Assembly: GCF_014648855.1 (NCBI RefSeq)
Contig: NZ_BMRX01000007.1
Span: 124,001-188,000 of the forward strand
Length of the DNA stretch: 64,000 nt
Origin: Streptomyces parvulus
Lineage (GTDB): Bacteria; Actinomycetota; Actinomycetes; Streptomycetales; Streptomycetaceae
Reading direction: 5' to 3'
In this document: positions 43,856 through 51,434 of the stretch, one piece after another
How the letters are laid out: each line of letters begins with the position of its first letter
Position numbering within the stretch: position 1 is the first letter of the stretch
Program-made: the position numbers and the translations under genes
Notes under the pieces: model-generated
Databases searched by the model: none
The model's input: only the letters and a program-made list of their open reading frames with translations
What the model was told of the DNA's origin: nothing

Positions 43856-44399
43856 TCGCCCAGCGCTGATGGTCGCGCCAGGCCCCGTCGACGTGCAGCA
43901 TCCGCGGTGAGAAGCCCTCCAGGTGGAAACCCGCGGCGCGGGCCAGCGCGATCGAGGCGGCGTTGCCCGGCTGCACGTTGATCTCCAGGCGGTGCAGCCG
44001 CATCGGCCCGAAAGCGTGCCGCACGACGAGTCCCAGCCCCTCGCGCATCAGGCCCCGGCCGGCCGCGTGGGCGAAGGCGCCGTAGCCGAGGGCGCCGCTG
44101 AGGAAGCCGCCGTGGACGATGTTGTTGATGTTGACGAACCCGGCGATGGCCCCGCCCTCGCCGTCCCGGTCCCCGGTGCCCTTCTCGCACACCAGGAACC
44201 CCGCCTTGGTCGGGTCCTCGATCAGCCGGGACGCGTAGGCGTCGTACGCCTGGGGGCTGTCCGGCGGGAAGAGCCAGGGGTGGTGCAGGTCCTTGCTCTC
44301 CCGGGCGCGGGCGGTGAACTCGGCGGCGTCCGCGTAGGTGAAGGGGCGTATGCCCACGCGTGGGCCCTCGGCGAGGTGGCGGGACGGGGTGTGCGGCAT
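43827..44399 (-). CDS. GNAT N-acetyltransferase (RimJ-like)
   Basis: A 190-residue acetyltransferase. VGIRPFTYADAAEFTARARES opens it, GFVNINNIVHGGFLSGALGYGAFAHAAGRGLMREGLGLVVRHAF holds the acetyl-CoA-binding turn (the A-x-x-G-x-G-x-(M) variant), and MRLHRLEINVQPGNAASIALARAAGFHLEG is the RimJ/L C-terminal signature. Substrate likely a protein N terminus or small amine. Antisense overlap of 29 bases with DUF6204. Confidence 0.92.
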   Translation of the reverse strand: MPHTPSRHLAEGPRVGIRPFTYADAAEFTARARESKDLHHPWLFPPDSPQAYDAYASRLIEDPTKAGFLVCEKGTGDRDGEGGAIAGFVNINNIVHGGFLSGALGYGAFAHAAGRGLMREGLGLVVRHAFGPMRLHRLEINVQPGNAASIALARAAGFHLEGFSPRMLHVDGAWRDHQRWAITAETATSG

Positions 44400-44445
44400 G
44401 GGGCCAGCCTAAGGCGCCGCGCGGAGCGCCGTCAGGTCGGCGGGG

Positions 44446-45378
44446 TCAGGCCAGCGCCGGGCGGTCCAGGGCCAGGGTGCCCGCGTCCGCGTCGAGTTCC
44501 GCCGGCACGCCGAAGGGAATGGTCAGCGCCCCTTCGCCGTGTCCGAAGCCGAAGTCCTCGACGACCGGCACGCCGAGGCCGCCGAGCCGGTCGGCCAGCA
44601 CGGGCCGCAGCCGCTCGTACGGCTCGCAGTCCTGCCAGGAGCCGAGCAGCACCCCGGCGACCCCGTCCAGCCAGCCGGCGCGGAGCAGCTGGGTGAGGCA
44701 GCGGTCGACGCGGTAGGCCTCCTCCCCCACGTCCTCCAGGCACAGCAGCCCGCCGCGCGCCGAGGGGCGGGCGTGCGGGCCGCCGAGTTCGGCGGCGAGC
44801 AGGGAGAGGCAGCCGCCGAGGGTGACGCCCCGCGCGCGGCCGGGGACCATCGGGGTGCCGCCGGAGGCGATCACCCGGACGCTCTCGGGCGCGAACAGGG
44901 TGGCCCTCAGGTGGTCCTGGGCCCGCGCGTTCTTGACGAAGTCGATCCCGGCGGCCATGGGGCCGTGCAGGGTGACCAGGCCGAGGCGAGTCGCGAACGC
45001 CTCGTGCAGCGCGGTGATGTCGCTGAAGCCGACGAAGACCTTCGGCCCGGCCGCGCGCATCGCGTCCCAGTCGAGCAGGTCGGCCATGCGCTGGGCGCCG
45101 TAGCCGCCGCGGGCGCAGAGCACGGCGTCCACGGACGGGTCGCACCAGGCGGACTGGAGGTCGGCGGCCCGGTGGGCGTCGGTGCCCGCGAGATAGTCGA
45201 GGGTGCCGTGCCGGTCCAGGACGTGCGGTGCCACGACCGGGTCGAGGTCCCAGCCCCGCAGGACGTCCAGGCCGGCCTGGAGCCGCTCCTCCGGCACGGG
45301 TCCGCTGGGCGCGACGACGGCCACCCGGGCGCCGGACGCGAGCCGGACCGGCCGGGTCGGCTGCGGCGGGCCGCTCAC
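44446..45378 (-). CDS. Peptidase S66, LD-carboxypeptidase (LdcA-like)
   Basis: A 310-residue serine peptidase of the S66 family. RVAVVAPSGPVPEERL (start), CARGGYGAQRMADLLDW (nucleophile-elbow region in the VLCARGGYG variant), FVGFSDITALHEAF, GGCLSLLAAELG, LCLEDVGEEAYRVDRCLTQL (catalytic Glu) and FGFGHGEGALTIPFG (catalytic His) are all kept. LdcA removes the terminal D-Ala from tetrapeptides in murein recycling; some relatives are microcin C resistance factors. GTG 45378 overlaps the S9 gene stop by 4 bases. Last of four peptidase genes. Confidence 0.93.
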   Translation of the reverse strand: MSGPPQPTRPVRLASGARVAVVAPSGPVPEERLQAGLDVLRGWDLDPVVAPHVLDRHGTLDYLAGTDAHRAADLQSAWCDPSVDAVLCARGGYGAQRMADLLDWDAMRAAGPKVFVGFSDITALHEAFATRLGLVTLHGPMAAGIDFVKNARAQDHLRATLFAPESVRVIASGGTPMVPGRARGVTLGGCLSLLAAELGGPHARPSARGGLLCLEDVGEEAYRVDRCLTQLLRAGWLDGVAGVLLGSWQDCEPYERLRPVLADRLGGLGVPVVEDFGFGHGEGALTIPFGVPAELDADAGTLALDRPALA

Positions 45379-47351
45379 GGCTTCAGCTCCAGGACCGGGA
45401 CGTCCGGCCGCTCCAGCCCGAAGACCTGGGCGTAGAGGGACAGCTCGGCCTCCAGGGCGCGCACCATGGTCTCCGCCCGGCGGAAGCCGTGCCCCTCGCC
45501 CTCGAAGGCGAGGTAGGCGTGCGGCACCCCGCGCCCGGCCATCCGGGCGAGGAAGCGCTCGCACTGCACGGGCGGGCAGATCACGTCGTCCAGGCCCTGG
45601 AGCAGCAGGAAGGGCGCGGTGACGCGGTCGGCGTGCTCGGCGGGCGACCGTTCGGCGTAGCGTTCGGGGACCTCGGCGTACGGTCCGATCAGTCCCTCCA
45701 GGTACTGGGACTCGAAGTCGTGGGTCTCGCCCGTGCCCCAGCCGGTGAGGTCGAGGATCGGGTAGATGACCGTGCCGCAGGCGTAGACGTCGGTGGCGGC
45801 CAGCGACGCGGCGGAGGTCCAGCCGCCCGCGCTGCCGCCGCGCACCGCGAGCCGCCGCCGGTCCGCGGTGCCCTCCTCGGCGAGGGCGAGGGCGACGGCC
45901 GCGCAGTCCTCGACGTCGACCACGCCCCACTGCCCGCGCAGCCGCTCGCGGTACTCCCGGCCGTGCCCGCTGGAGCCGCCGTAGTCGACCTCGGCGACGC
46001 CGATGCCCCGGGAGGTGAAGTAGGCGATCTCCAGGTCTAGGACGAGCGGGGAGCGGCTGGTGGGGCCGCCGTGCGCCCAGACGACGTACGGCGGCAGGGT
46101 GCCGTCGGGGGCGCGGCAGCCGGGGTGGTGCGGCGGGTAGAGGTGGGCGTGGACGTCGCGGCCGTCCGGGCCGGCGAAGGTGCGGATCTCGGGCCGGGGG
46201 TAGTACGCCGGGTCGACCGCGTCCTGGTGCGGGGAGCCGATCACGCGGGCCCGTCCGGTGCGGGCGTCCAGCTCGACGATCTCGTAGCCGCTGTGCGGTC
46301 CGGCGCCGACGGCGGCGACCCGCTCGCCGAGCACGGCCAGGGTGGGCGCGAACTCCGTCCAGGGTCCGGCGGCGTCGACGACCTCGCCGGTCTGCGGGTC
46401 CAGTATCCCGAGGACGGCGGCGCCCCGGCCGTGCAGGACGGCGATCGGGCCGCTGTCCAGGGGCGCGAACCAGCGCTGCCCGAGCTTCCACAGCGGCCCG
46501 CCGAACTCCTCGTCGCGGGCGCACAGGGGCTGCCCGTCGCGGTAGAGGTTCCACCAGCCGGTGCGGTCGGAGGCGTAGAGCAGGGCGCCGTCCGGGGCCC
46601 AGTCCACCTGGGCGACCGACTCCTCGGGGCCTCCCGCGACGGTGCGGGCGTCCTGGAAGGTCCCGTCGGGGCCGATGCCGGCGACGACCAGTTCGGTGCC
46701 GTCCCACGGCATACGCGGGTGGTCCCAGGCGAGCCAGGCCGCGCGCCGGCCGTCGGGCGAGACGCGGGGGCCGGTGACGAAGCGGTGGCGCTCACCGGTG
46801 AGTTCGCGCAGGGCCGCCCGGTCCTCGGCGGCCGAGCCGTCCAGCGGCACCGCGACCGGGACCCGGCGCACATCGGTGGGTCCTTCGCCGGTGAACTCCT
46901 CCAGGACGCACCACACCTCGCCGCGCTCCGGGCGCAGTTGCGGCTCGACCCAGCGCAGTCCGCCGCCGACCGCGGAGCGGGGCGTCAGCGGGCGCGGCGC
47001 GGCGCCGCCCGGCCGGCAGGCGTAGAGCCGCTGGTCGGCGAAGTGGACGAAGACCACCAGCGGACCGGAGTCGGTGGCGACGGCCGCCCACGGCCGGCCG
47101 CCGTACTCGATGACGCGGCTGCGCACGTTCCACGGGGAGGGCAGCACCTGCTCCTCGGTGCCGTCGGGGTGCCGCCGCACCAGGGTGCGCCGCCCGCCCT
47201 CGGCGGGCCGGGGTTCGGTCCACCACACCTCCTCGCCGACGAAGCCGACGTCGTCCGGCCGCCCGTCGTGGGCGGCGGCCAGGGCCGCGCCGACGGGCGA
47301 GGGCCACGATCCGTAGGCGAGAGTCCGCACCGGCTCCCCGATCTCCACCAT
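45375..47351 (-). CDS. Prolyl-oligopeptidase family serine peptidase (S9)
   Basis: A 658-residue protein. Residues ~30-400 form a beta-propeller; residues ~420-650 an alpha/beta-hydrolase domain. VRGGSAGGWTSAA holds the Ser nucleophile (GGSAGG), LLQGLDDVICPPVQCE the Asp, and FEGEGHGFRRAETM the His. S9C type, probably dipeptidyl- or acylaminoacyl-peptidase-like. Cytoplasmic, no signal peptide. ATG 47351 has GGAGAG very close. An 11-base gap separates it from the M20 gene. Confidence 0.93.
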   Translation of the reverse strand: MVEIGEPVRTLAYGSWPSPVGAALAAAHDGRPDDVGFVGEEVWWTEPRPAEGGRRTLVRRHPDGTEEQVLPSPWNVRSRVIEYGGRPWAAVATDSGPLVVFVHFADQRLYACRPGGAAPRPLTPRSAVGGGLRWVEPQLRPERGEVWCVLEEFTGEGPTDVRRVPVAVPLDGSAAEDRAALRELTGERHRFVTGPRVSPDGRRAAWLAWDHPRMPWDGTELVVAGIGPDGTFQDARTVAGGPEESVAQVDWAPDGALLYASDRTGWWNLYRDGQPLCARDEEFGGPLWKLGQRWFAPLDSGPIAVLHGRGAAVLGILDPQTGEVVDAAGPWTEFAPTLAVLGERVAAVGAGPHSGYEIVELDARTGRARVIGSPHQDAVDPAYYPRPEIRTFAGPDGRDVHAHLYPPHHPGCRAPDGTLPPYVVWAHGGPTSRSPLVLDLEIAYFTSRGIGVAEVDYGGSSGHGREYRERLRGQWGVVDVEDCAAVALALAEEGTADRRRLAVRGGSAGGWTSAASLAATDVYACGTVIYPILDLTGWGTGETHDFESQYLEGLIGPYAEVPERYAERSPAEHADRVTAPFLLLQGLDDVICPPVQCERFLARMAGRGVPHAYLAFEGEGHGFRRAETMVRALEAELSLYAQVFGLERPDVPVLELKP

Positions 47352-47362
47352 CTCTCCAGCCT

Positions 47363-48682
47363 CTAGGCGGTACGCAGGAACCGGTCCAGGACCCGGACCC
47401 CGAAGTGCAGCGCTTCGACGGGGACGCGTTCGTCCACGCCGTGGAAGAGGGCCTGGTAGTCGAAGCCCTCGGGCAGCTTCAGCGGGGCGAAGCCGTAGCC
47501 GGTGATGCCGAGCCGCGAGAACTGCTTGGCGTCCGTGCCGCCGGACATGCAGTACGGCACCACGTGCCCCTCCGGGGCGAACTCCTCGACGGCGGCGCGC
47601 ATCCGGGCGTACGTGGGTGAGTCCACCGGCGCCTGGAGGGCGACCTCCCGGTGGGCGAACTCCCAGTCGACGTCGGGCCCGGTGAGCCGGTCGAGGGTGT
47701 CGCGGAACTCGTCCTCGCCGCCGGGCAGGAAGCGCCCGTCGACGTGGGCGACGGCCTCTCCCGGGATGACGTTCAGCTTGTACCCGGCGTCCAGCATGGT
47801 CGGGTTGCTGCTGTTGCGGACGGTGGCCTCGACGAGCTTGGCGGCGGGGCCGAGCTTGGCCAGCAGCGCGTCGACGTCGTCGAGGTCGGCGTCGATGCCG
47901 TAGACGGCGGCGATCTCGGTGAGGGCGGCGCGCACGGTCGGGGTCAGCCGCAGCGGCCATTCGTGGTCGCCGATGCGGGCGACGGCGGAGGCCAGCCGGG
48001 TGACCGCGTTCTCCCGGTTGACCTTAGAGCCGTGTCCGGCCCGGCCGCGGGCGGTGAGCCGGAGCCAGCCGGTGCCGCGCTCGCCCGCGGCGATGGGGTA
48101 GAACTGCCGGCCGGCCCCGTCGTGGAAGGTGAACGCGCCGGACTCGCTGACGCCCTCGGTGCAGCCCTCGAAGAGCGGGGCGTGCCGGTCGGCGAGGAAG
48201 CCGGAGCCGTCCTCGGCGCTGGCCTCCTCGTCCGCGGTGAAGGCGAGCACGATGTCGCGCCGGGGCCGCACGCCCGCGCGGGCCCAGCCGCGGACGACCG
48301 CGAGGATCATCGCGTCCATGTTCTTCATGTCGACGGCGCCGCGGCCCCAGACGACGCCGTCGCGGATCTCCCCGGAGAAGGGGTGGACGCTCCAGTCGGC
48401 GGCCTCGGCGGGCACCACGTCCAGGTGGCCGTGGACGAGCAGCGCGTCGGCCGACGGGTCGGTGCCCTCGATGCGGGCCACCACGTTGGTGCGGTCCTTG
48501 GTGCGCTCCAGCAGCGTGGGCTCGATCCCGGCCTCGGCGAGCCGCTCGGCGGCGTACTCGGCGGCCGGCCGTTCCCGGCAGTCGCCGCCGCCCCGGTTGG
48601 TGGTGTCGATCCGGATCAGCTCGGAGGTGAACCGGACGACCTCGTCCAGTGCCCGCGCGTCGGTCCCCGTCTCCTCAGCCAT
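47363..48682 (-). CDS. M20 family metallopeptidase
   Basis: A 439-residue zinc peptidase of the M20A/D group. Metal-binding motifs: LLVHGHLDVVP (His, Asp), WGRGAVDMKN (bridging Asp), LAFTADEEASAEDGSG (catalytic Glu and ligand Glu), CMSGGTDAKQFSRLG and FHGVDERVPVEAL (last His). The dimerisation domain (RGRAGHGSKVNREN) is intact. It cleaves a short peptide or acyl-amino acid in the cytoplasm. ATG 48682 overlaps the M55 gene by 8 bases. Confidence 0.95.
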   Translation of the reverse strand: MAEETGTDARALDEVVRFTSELIRIDTTNRGGGDCRERPAAEYAAERLAEAGIEPTLLERTKDRTNVVARIEGTDPSADALLVHGHLDVVPAEAADWSVHPFSGEIRDGVVWGRGAVDMKNMDAMILAVVRGWARAGVRPRRDIVLAFTADEEASAEDGSGFLADRHAPLFEGCTEGVSESGAFTFHDGAGRQFYPIAAGERGTGWLRLTARGRAGHGSKVNRENAVTRLASAVARIGDHEWPLRLTPTVRAALTEIAAVYGIDADLDDVDALLAKLGPAAKLVEATVRNSSNPTMLDAGYKLNVIPGEAVAHVDGRFLPGGEDEFRDTLDRLTGPDVDWEFAHREVALQAPVDSPTYARMRAAVEEFAPEGHVVPYCMSGGTDAKQFSRLGITGYGFAPLKLPEGFDYQALFHGVDERVPVEALHFGVRVLDRFLRTA

Positions 48683-49508
48683 ACTGCTCCTCCACCGCCG
48701 CCGAGACGATCGTGGTGACCGCCTTGAACGTCCGGATCGTCTCGAACATGGTGTCGTGGGTGTACGCCACCTTCCGCTCCCCCACCCGCGCCACACCCGG
48801 CACCACGGTCGAGGCCGCCGCCAGGTGCTCGGCGTCGAACTCCAGGGCCACCGTGAAGGGGCCCCCGCGCACGGGCTCGTACCGCACCGCGAGCGCGGCC
48901 GCGTCCTTGGCCGCGGCCCGGATGTCGGCCGCGGTCCTGGCGGGCGTGCGGCAGACGGCCGCGTACCGCGACACGTGGTCCTTGACCGCGACCTTGCGTG
49001 CCTCGGGCGCGTAGCCGAGCGCGTCCTCGCAGGCCAGGTCGTCCCCGGTGACCAGCACGACCGGCACGCCGTACTCGGCGACGACGTGCGCGTTCAGCAG
49101 ACCCTCGCTGGCCCGTACGTCGTTCAGCCAGACGCCCGTGATCTGGTTGGCGAGGTAGGTGTGCGCGAGGACGCCCTCCATCCCGGCGCCGGCGTGGTAC
49201 CCGATGAACGCGATGCCGTCCACGTCCCCGTGCTGGACGCCCTCGACCATGGACAGCGCCTTGTGCCGACCGGTGAGCATCTCGGTCCGCTCGTCGAGCC
49301 GCTCCAGGAGCAGGTTGCGCATGCTCCAGTGGGCCTCGTTGACCAGCACCTCGTCGGCGCCGCCGTCGAAGAAACCGAGCACGGCCGCGTTCACGTCGGA
49401 GGTGAACATCGACCGGCACCGCTCCCACTGCGGCGTCCCCGGCAGCACGTCGGCCGGCCAGGTGACGCCGGTGGCGCCCTCCATGTCGGCGCTGATGAGG
49501 ATCTTCAT
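48675..49508 (-). CDS. M55 family D-aminopeptidase (DppA-like)
   Basis: A 277-residue zinc aminopeptidase. ISADMEGATGV gives D8 and E10, NEAHWSMRN gives H60, and IGYHAGAGMEGVLAHTY gives H105 and H116, matching the metal and nucleophile His of B. subtilis DppA (D8, E10, H60, H104, H115) nearly residue for residue. DppA releases D-Ala from D-Ala peptides. First gene of the peptidase group; ATG 49508. Start is unambiguous. Confidence 0.95.
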   Translation of the reverse strand: MKILISADMEGATGVTWPADVLPGTPQWERCRSMFTSDVNAAVLGFFDGGADEVLVNEAHWSMRNLLLERLDERTEMLTGRHKALSMVEGVQHGDVDGIAFIGYHAGAGMEGVLAHTYLANQITGVWLNDVRASEGLLNAHVVAEYGVPVVLVTGDDLACEDALGYAPEARKVAVKDHVSRYAAVCRTPARTAADIRAAAKDAAALAVRYEPVRGGPFTVALEFDAEHLAAASTVVPGVARVGERKVAYTHDTMFETIRTFKAVTTIVSAAVEEQYG

Positions 49509-49717
49509 GACCAGGACGCTACATGCCGGTGAATGGGCTGGCCAGGGGCCACACGACAGCCAGTGGTCCATACCACTCGGGCGGCCTCGTCCGGCCGGCC
49601 GGAGCGCGCGCGGCGGTGTCGGGAACAGCCGGACCGGCCCGCGCCGTTGGATCCGGCGGAGAGACCGGGGGCGCCGCGCACCCGGAGCAAGACGTACCGA
49701 CGCAGGAGGACTGCCTC

Positions 49718-50551
49718 ATGACCGACCGGCCCTTGACGCTCATGGCCGTGCACGCCCACCCCGACGACGAGGCCACCGGAACGGGCGGCATCCTCGCGCG
49801 GTACGCGGCGGAGGGCGTCCGCACGGTCCTGGTGACCTGTACCGACGGCGGATGCGGTGACGGGCCCGGAGGCGTCAAGCCGGGCGATCCCGGCCACGAC
49901 CCGGCGGCCGTCGCCCGCATGCGCCGTCAGGAACTGGACGCGAGCCGTGCGGCCCTGGGGATCAGCGATCTGGAGACGCTGGACTACGCCGACTCGGGGA
50001 TGATGGGCTGGCCGAGCAACGACGCTCCCGGCTCCTTCTGGCGGACCCCCGTGGAGGAGGGCGCCGCCCGCCTCGCGGACCTCATGCGCCACTACCGGCC
50101 CGACGTGGTCGTCACCTACGACGAGAACGGCTTCTACGGTCACCCCGACCACATCCAGGCCCATCGCATCACCATGGCGGCGCTGGAGCTGTCCGGGCTG
50201 ACCCCGAAGGTGTACTGGACGACGATGCCCCACTCGGCGATGCGGCGCTTCGGCGAGATCATGAGCGAGTTCCAGGAGGACGTGCCGGAGCCGGACCCGG
50301 CCGAGGCAGCCGCCCTGGCCGAGATCGGCCTGCCGGACGACCAGGTCACCACGTGGGTGGACACCACCGCGTTCAGCGACCGGAAGTTCGACGCCCTGGC
50401 CGCGCACGCCAGCCAGGGCGAGAACATCTTCTTCCTCAAGATGGGCAAGGAGACGTTCGCCGAGCTGATGGGCACGGAGACCTTCGTCCGGGTCCGGGAC
50501 ACCACCGGCGCGCCCCTCCCGGAGAACGACCTCTTCGCCGGCCTGCGCTGA
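49718..50551 (+). CDS. PIG-L family deacetylase
   Basis: A 277-residue zinc deacetylase of the MshB/Mca/PIG-L fold. VHAHPDDEATGTGG (metal motif AHPDDE) at residues ~11-24, VLVTCTDGGCGD, LDYADSGMMGW, VVTYDENGFYGHPDHIQAHR (second metal His). Mca (mycothiol conjugate amidase) also has the motif GHPDHI in this layout, so a mycothiol S-conjugate role is possible, but generic sugar amide hydrolysis cannot be excluded. ATG 49718 has GGAGGA upstream. Divergent from the M55 gene. Confidence 0.92.
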   Translation: MTDRPLTLMAVHAHPDDEATGTGGILARYAAEGVRTVLVTCTDGGCGDGPGGVKPGDPGHDPAAVARMRRQELDASRAALGISDLETLDYADSGMMGWPSNDAPGSFWRTPVEEGAARLADLMRHYRPDVVVTYDENGFYGHPDHIQAHRITMAALELSGLTPKVYWTTMPHSAMRRFGEIMSEFQEDVPEPDPAEAAALAEIGLPDDQVTTWVDTTAFSDRKFDALAAHASQGENIFFLKMGKETFAELMGTETFVRVRDTTGAPLPENDLFAGLR

Positions 50552-50577
50552 CCCGGCTCCCGGACCGGCCGCCCGCG

Positions 50578-51306
50578 CTACTCCGCCCGGGCTCCGGCGA
50601 CCACCCAGGCCGACGGCAGCTCGACGCGGGTGCCCTCCCCCGTGTACTCCGTGGTGATCAGCGGCAGTTCGCCGCTCGCCAGCACGGTCAGTCCGGCGGC
50701 GTGCAGGTGCTCGGGCACCGCCTCGTCGGGGATCGCGCCGGGGGTGAGGCCGTGGCGCAGGACGGGGGCGAGCTTGGCGGGCGGGCCGTCGGCGGACCGG
50801 GCGAGGTCCGCGAGGACGGTGCCGGCCGCCTGGAGGGGCTCCACCAGGAAGGCGCGGCCGTGGCCGCCGAGGAGGGCGGCGAGGGCGTCGGCGAGGGGCT
50901 GCCGGTCGTCGGGCTCGCACTGGTGCAGTACGCCGCGCACGTAGACGTTGGCGTCGCCCAGCTCCGCGTGGAGCGACTCCGCCTCGGCCTTGTCGGCGGC
51001 GTCCAGCTGCCGGTACTCCGCCCGGCCCCCGGGGTCGGCGCGGCGGGCGTGGTCGAGGGCGGCGGCGGACAGGTCGGCGCCGACCACGCGCGGGAAGCGT
51101 TCGGCGAAGTAGCGGGTCTGGGTGCCGTTGCCGCAGCCGAGGTCGATCAGCGGCAGGGCGGGGTCGGTCAGGTGGGGCTCGAAGTGGGCGAGGTGGCGGC
51201 CGGCCGTCAGCATCGGCTCCGCGTCCCAGAACACCGCCCCCTGGCCACCGGGAGCCTCCTGCCAGAAGCCCTCCCAGGCGGCCCGGTACCGACTCGTCAC
51301 GCTCAT
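50578..51306 (-). CDS. SAM-dependent methyltransferase
   Basis: A 242-residue class I methyltransferase. LPLIDLGCGNGTQTRYFAERFPRVVGADLSAAAL is motif I with its acidic loop. DANVYVRGVLHQCEPDDRQPLADAL and GGHGRAFLVEPL follow. The C-terminal half has no known substrate motif. ATG 51306 follows GGGGAGACGGGC. It is 26 bases convergent with the PIG-L gene and lies behind a hairpin. Confidence 0.88.
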   Translation of the reverse strand: MSVTSRYRAAWEGFWQEAPGGQGAVFWDAEPMLTAGRHLAHFEPHLTDPALPLIDLGCGNGTQTRYFAERFPRVVGADLSAAALDHARRADPGGRAEYRQLDAADKAEAESLHAELGDANVYVRGVLHQCEPDDRQPLADALAALLGGHGRAFLVEPLQAAGTVLADLARSADGPPAKLAPVLRHGLTPGAIPDEAVPEHLHAAGLTVLASGELPLITTEYTGEGTRVELPSAWVVAGARAE

Positions 51307-51329
51307 GCCCGTCTCCCCAGGTGCGACGA

Positions 51330-51362
51330 CGTACGGCCCGTCGAGAGCGACGGGTGCGTACG
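51330..51362 (-). terminator. Hairpin between the SpoIIE-type phosphatase and methyltransferase genes
   Basis: CGTACGGCCCGTCG (51330-51343) and CGACGGGTGCGTACG (51348-51362) pair around the tetraloop AGAG, with one bulged G and one G-T pair. It is about 73 bases beyond the phosphatase stop and 24 bases before the methyltransferase ATG, so it is either a terminator or part of the methyltransferase leader. Confidence 0.5.
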
Positions 51363-51434
51363 GTGTATCGCGCCCCGTGCGCGGCCACAAGCGCCCGGCG
51401 CATTCCTTCACCGGACGTGCGAAACGTGCGCGGA

